From contig ONHS01000006.1 of the NCBI GenBank assembly GCA_900317715.1, positions 1-63,217 of the forward strand: a stretch of 63,217 nucleotides of DNA, written 5' to 3'. Shown here one piece after another: positions 59,884 to 63,217 of this stretch (position 1 is the stretch's first letter; the number at the start of each line of letters is the position of its first letter). Below the pieces are notes generated by a model. The model was not told the DNA's origin. It ran no database searches and saw nothing but the letters and a program-made list of their open reading frames with translations. Made by a program: the position numbers and the translations under genes. Origin of the DNA: an uncultured Bacteroidales bacterium (GTDB lineage Bacteria; Bacteroidota; Bacteroidia; Bacteroidales; WCHB1-69).

Positions 59884-61281
59884 ATGAACAAATTAAGACT
59901 GAAAGATATCATCAAAACTCCCGAGGTTGTCGGTATTGGCAACCCCGTGGATGTGAAGGGTTGGGTGCGTACCAAACGCGGCAACAACTTCGTGCAGTTC
60001 ATCCAACTCAACGACGGTTCCATCGTCACCAACCTGCAGGTGGTGGCCGACACCGACAAGTTCGATGAGGCGCTGCTGAAACAGATCACCACCGGTTCCT
60101 GTATCCATGTGACCGGTAAGTTGGTGGAGTCACAAGGCAAGGGTCAAAACGTGGAGGTTCAGGCCGAGACGATTGAGGTTTACGGTTCTGCTGATCCGGA
60201 ATCTTATCCGTTGCAGAAAAAGGGACATTCCATGGAGTTCCTGCGCGAGATTGCTCACCTGCGTCCGCGTACCAACTACTTCGGCTGTGTGTTGCGTCTG
60301 CGCCACGCCATGGCTTTCGCCATCCATAAATACTTTAACGACAGAGGGTTCTTCTACCTCCATACCCCGTTGATTACCGCTTCCGATGCGGAGGGCGCTG
60401 GCGAGATGTTCAATGTCACCACCTTCGACCTGAACAACATCCCGCGCACCGAAGACGGACAAATTGATTACAAACAAGACTTCTTCGGCAAACATACCAA
60501 CCTCACCGTTTCTGGTCAGCTGGAAGGCGAACTGGGCGCGATGGCTCTTGGCAATATCTACACTTTCGGACCGACATTCCGCGCTGAGAACAGCAATACA
60601 CCGCGTCACTTGGCCGAATTCTGGATGATTGAACCGGAGATGGCTTTCTACGACATCAAGGACAATATGGACCTCGCAGAGGATTTCATCAAGTATCTCG
60701 TTCAATATGCGTTGGACAACAACATGGACGACCTCAAGTTCCTCAACGACATGTTCGACAAGGAACTCATCGCTCGTTTGGAGTCCGTTACCAAGGTTGA
60801 TTTCGTGCGTTTGGGCTACACGGAAGCCATCGACATCCTCTTGCAGGCTAAGAAAAAATTCGAATATCCGGTGAAGTGGGGTATCGACTTGCAGTCCGAG
60901 CATGAACGCTATCTCGTTGAGAATCACTTCAAAAAGCCGGTTATCTTGACCGACTATCCGAAGGAAATCAAAGCCTTCTACATGAAGCAGAACGATGATG
61001 GCAAGACCGTTCGCGCTATGGATGTCTTGTTCCCGACCATCGGTGAGATTATCGGCGGTTCCGAGCGTGAGGCTGACTACCAGAAACTGCTCAACCGTGT
61101 CCACGAATTGGGTATGACGGAAGAGCAATACTGGTGGTATTTCGACACGCGCAAGTTCGGTTCCGCGCCGCACTCCGGTTTCGGCCTCGGTTTCGAGCGT
61201 CTGCTGCTTTTCGTCACCGGCATGACTAATATCCGCGACGTGATTCCGTTCCCGCGTACACCGCAAAATGCTGAATTTTAA
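59884..61281 (+). CDS. asnS: Asparaginyl-tRNA synthetase
   Basis: A 465-residue class II synthetase. The OB-fold anticodon-binding domain ([21 protein letters not shown]) is followed by the catalytic core with [20 protein letters not shown] (motif 2) and [16 protein letters not shown] (motif 3). The ending [12 protein letters not shown] is typical of AsnRS. The ATG at 59884 (MNKLRLKDI) is preferred over a longer frame running through the hairpins. rpoN follows after 8 bp. Confidence 0.97.
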   Translation: MNKLRLKDIIKTPEVVGIGNPVDVKGWVRTKRGNNFVQFIQLNDGSIVTNLQVVADTDKFDEALLKQITTGSCIHVTGKLVESQGKGQNVEVQAETIEVYGSADPESYPLQKKGHSMEFLREIAHLRPRTNYFGCVLRLRHAMAFAIHKYFNDRGFFYLHTPLITASDAEGAGEMFNVTTFDLNNIPRTEDGQIDYKQDFFGKHTNLTVSGQLEGELGAMALGNIYTFGPTFRAENSNTPRHLAEFWMIEPEMAFYDIKDNMDLAEDFIKYLVQYALDNNMDDLKFLNDMFDKELIARLESVTKVDFVRLGYTEAIDILLQAKKKFEYPVKWGIDLQSEHERYLVENHFKKPVILTDYPKEIKAFYMKQNDDGKTVRAMDVLFPTIGEIIGGSEREADYQKLLNRVHELGMTEEQYWWYFDTRKFGSAPHSGFGLGFERLLLFVTGMTNIRDVIPFPRTPQNAEF

Positions 61282-61289
61282 TTGTTTAT

Positions 61290-62807
61290 ATGTCTTCCCA
61301 GAATAAAATCACATTAGAGCAGAAGAACGTCCAACGGCAGGTCGGTCTGCCGTTGACGTTGCAATTGATGCGGCTTGTGGAGATGCCTTACGCCTCTTTG
61401 GAGCAGGAAATCCGCAATGCCGTGGATGAAAACCCCGCGTTGGAAATCTATGATGAAAATGCTGGGGAGACCGAAAGTCATGAGGATTTCTCGTCGGAGG
61501 AGTATGATGCCAACGGTGATCCTTTGGAACTTTCGAACGAGCAACTTCCTGAAGATGAAATCTTTAAGGAAGACTACTATCGTGATAATGACGACTACGA
61601 TGATGGGTTCTCCGACTTGCAGTTGGAGAACTACATCTCGAAGTTGAACGCTCCCGACGAGCTGCCGCGCAATCCCAAATCGGATGTCTATTACGCTTCG
61701 TTGCATGAACAGTGGCAGCTGCAGTTGGATGCCATGGAAATGACCGAAAAACAATCGCAAATCGCCACCTATTTGATAGGTACTTTGGACGACGCAGGCT
61801 ATTTACAGGCTGATTTACAGGCGATTGTGAATGAACTGCTCTACACCGAATATATCCAGACGAATGTGGAGGAGGTGGAGTATGTGCTGACCCATTTCGT
61901 GCAGGAGTTAGACCCGCCGGGCGTTGGTGCACGCAACTTGCAAGAGTGTCTGTTGCTGCAGTTAGACCGTATGCCAGAGACTACTCCCGCAGTGGCAAAT
62001 GCCCGTGTGATCATCACCCAATACTTTGATTTACTGACGAAAAGGCACTACGATAAGATATTGTCTGCGATGGAGCTCACGGATGAGGAGTTGAGGGCTG
62101 CTTTGGAGATTATCCAAAAACTGGACCCGCGTCCCGTCTCACAGGATACCCCGATGTTGAAGAATGCCGAAATCATCATTCCCGATTTCACCATCACCAA
62201 TCAGGATGGAAAATTAACCCTGACCTTGAACAACCAGTATGTCCCTAAGGTGCGGATTAACAAGGAGTTCAGCAATGAATATCGTTTCCTTTCTAAAGAA
62301 GAGTACGATCGTCGGAAGTCTGAGGCGGAGCGTTTCATGAAGAAATATGTCGATGACGGAATGCAGTTCATCAAGACTTTATCGTTGCGCGAGATGCTGC
62401 TCTACAACACGATGTACGCCATTATGCAGCATCAACGCGACTACTTCCTTTCGGGTGATGATAAGGATCTCAAACCAATGATACTCAAAACGATAGCGCA
62501 GGAGGTGGGAGCGGATATCTCCACCATCTCGCGCGTGTCGAACAGCAAATACGTGCAGACGGACTTTGGCATCATCCCGCTCAAGCACCTCTTTTCCGAG
62601 GCGGTGAACGATGATGATGTCTCTTCCAAAGAGATTAAGAAGATGTTGGGCGACCTCATTTCCGCCGAAGACAAGAGAAAACCGCTGTCGGATGATAAGA
62701 TTTGCGCCATGTTGAATGAAAAAGGCTACAACATCGCGCGTCGCACCGTCGCGAAATACCGCGAACAGATGGGAATACCCGTGGCAAGGTTGAGGAAGGA
62801 ACTATAA
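61290..62807 (+). CDS. rpoN: RNA polymerase sigma-54 factor
   Basis: A 505-residue sigma-54. The N-terminal region I (LTLQLMRLVEMPYASLEQEI) is followed by an acidic linker, the core-binding domain (about residues 120-300, GARNLQECLLLQL) and the DNA-binding domain with the RpoN box ARRTVAKYREQMGIPVA near the C-terminus. It needs AAA activators, none of which is encoded in the window. It is likely co-transcribed with asnS. Confidence 0.96.
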   Translation: MSSQNKITLEQKNVQRQVGLPLTLQLMRLVEMPYASLEQEIRNAVDENPALEIYDENAGETESHEDFSSEEYDANGDPLELSNEQLPEDEIFKEDYYRDNDDYDDGFSDLQLENYISKLNAPDELPRNPKSDVYYASLHEQWQLQLDAMEMTEKQSQIATYLIGTLDDAGYLQADLQAIVNELLYTEYIQTNVEEVEYVLTHFVQELDPPGVGARNLQECLLLQLDRMPETTPAVANARVIITQYFDLLTKRHYDKILSAMELTDEELRAALEIIQKLDPRPVSQDTPMLKNAEIIIPDFTITNQDGKLTLTLNNQYVPKVRINKEFSNEYRFLSKEEYDRRKSEAERFMKKYVDDGMQFIKTLSLREMLLYNTMYAIMQHQRDYFLSGDDKDLKPMILKTIAQEVGADISTISRVSNSKYVQTDFGIIPLKHLFSEAVNDDDVSSKEIKKMLGDLISAEDKRKPLSDDKICAMLNEKGYNIARRTVAKYREQMGIPVARLRKEL

Positions 62808-62893
62808 ATTAGTTAGAAGTTAGCAGTTAGAAGTTAGCAGTTTTGAGAGCGGAAATCTAAGTCGATATTTAATAGTCAATAATCTAGGTTAAT
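62808..62893. repeat. GTTAGAA/GTTAGCA heptamer array and leader after rpoN
   Basis: A short 7-bp array (TTAGTTAGAAGTTAGCAG) runs from the rpoN stop to about 62842. The rest is an AT-rich leader without a clear promoter. Confidence 0.8.
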
Positions 62894-63217
62894 ATGCAAA
62901 AGATAATCACGAGAGTATTACTTTTTATTGCCGTTTTGCTGGGACTAACACCAGTGACCTTGCAGGCACAGACCAAGGAGTTGACCAATTTGGTCGTTTT
63001 TGTCCGTTTTGCGGATGATGCGGAAATCAATCGCCCTTTAGCACCCATAGACTCGATGTTTAATGGGAGAACGCCCGGTTACCTCAGTGTCTATAATTTT
63101 TACGATGTAATGACATATGGGAGAATACATTACAACACCGTTTACACGAATAATGTCCAAAACGGGGTGATAATATCTTACCAAGATTCCTATCCCAGAG
63201 GCTATTTCGAACCGTAT
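62894..63217 (+). CDS. Secreted M6-like metalloprotease, N-terminal part
   Basis: The first 108 codons of a gene that continues beyond the window. A signal peptide (ITRVLLFIAVLLGLTPVTLQ, cleavage at AQA-type QAQ) is followed by NLVVFVRFADDAEI and SVYNFYDVMTYGRI. These match the start of the M6 (immune inhibitor A-like) protease domain common in secreted T9SS substrates. The zinc site would lie further downstream and cannot be checked. The ATG at 62894 directly precedes the signal peptide. Confidence 0.7.
   Translation, partial: MQKIITRVLLFIAVLLGLTPVTLQAQTKELTNLVVFVRFADDAEINRPLAPIDSMFNGRTPGYLSVYNFYDVMTYGRIHYNTVYTNNVQNGVIISYQDSYPRGYFEPY

Overview
This window is chromosomal DNA from a member of the Bacteroidetes, most likely an uncultured Bacteroidales. 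The evidence is a type IX secretion C-terminal sorting domain on two secreted proteins, a T9SS plug-like protein, the short Bacteroidetes primary sigma factor, a TonB-dependent receptor under a TPP riboswitch, and promoters of the Bacteroidetes TAnnTTTG type. Most starts have A-rich leaders without a Shine-Dalgarno sequence. No CRISPR array, prophage, plasmid origin or insertion sequence is visible.

Layout. 1-6226: a broken adhesin-like gene followed by an intact 1761-residue paralogue, both ending in T9SS sorting domains. 6449-9456: a DPM1-like glycosyltransferase and a GT-C/TPR membrane protein. 9703-14324: cysS (minus), an acyl-CoA synthetase and a PLP enzyme of sulfur amino-acid metabolism. 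14561-17757: a membrane polyferredoxin and a Tat-exported aldo/keto reductase. 17926-19800: a GH29 fucosidase with a PA14-like module. 19866-22972: nqrABC without nqrDEF. 23149-29136: a large alpha-2-macroglobulin. 29096-33761 (minus): an AT-rich orphan, radC, a DUF58 protein, a beta-propeller/thioredoxin-like secreted protein and a small secreted protein. 34138-36224: an ECF sigma factor and, divergently, a T9SS plug-like protein. 36221-41061 (minus): a FISUMP protein, GtrB-like glycosyltransferase, DUF4199 protein, methylmalonyl-CoA epimerase, ICMT-like methyltransferase and rplS. 41486-45297: an XRE remnant, tRNA-His, an M1 peptidase with sorting domain, and tcdA. 45438-47867: TPP riboswitch and TonB receptor. 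47864-50595: a hotdog thioesterase, a conserved hypothetical, tRNA-Glu and a radical SAM protein. 50915-62807: pheT, a truncated ribF, topA, an arginase-fold protein, a DUF3078 porin-like protein, rpoD, asnS and rpoN. The window ends inside a secreted M6-like protease.

The most striking feature is not a gene. Almost every longer intergenic space holds tandem arrays with a period of 7 bp (occasionally 14). The units differ between sites (GTTTAGG, GTTCAAA, GTTCCAA, GTTAGCA, GTCATAC, GTGTGAC, ATTATGA, GAATAGG, AATGATG), but within single arrays one unit passes into another by single-base steps, so they look like one evolving family. Arrays often start exactly at, or inside, the end of a gene and supply its stop codon, and sometimes its start codon. 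RibF has lost its whole riboflavin kinase half at the edge of such an array. NqrB and NqrC look trimmed at array edges. The signal-peptide n-region of the TonB receptor is encoded by an array. Because 7 is coprime with 3, any unit carrying a stop triplet puts a stop into all three frames within 21 bp. I read the arrays as a genome-wide, still active process that caps and erodes gene ends.
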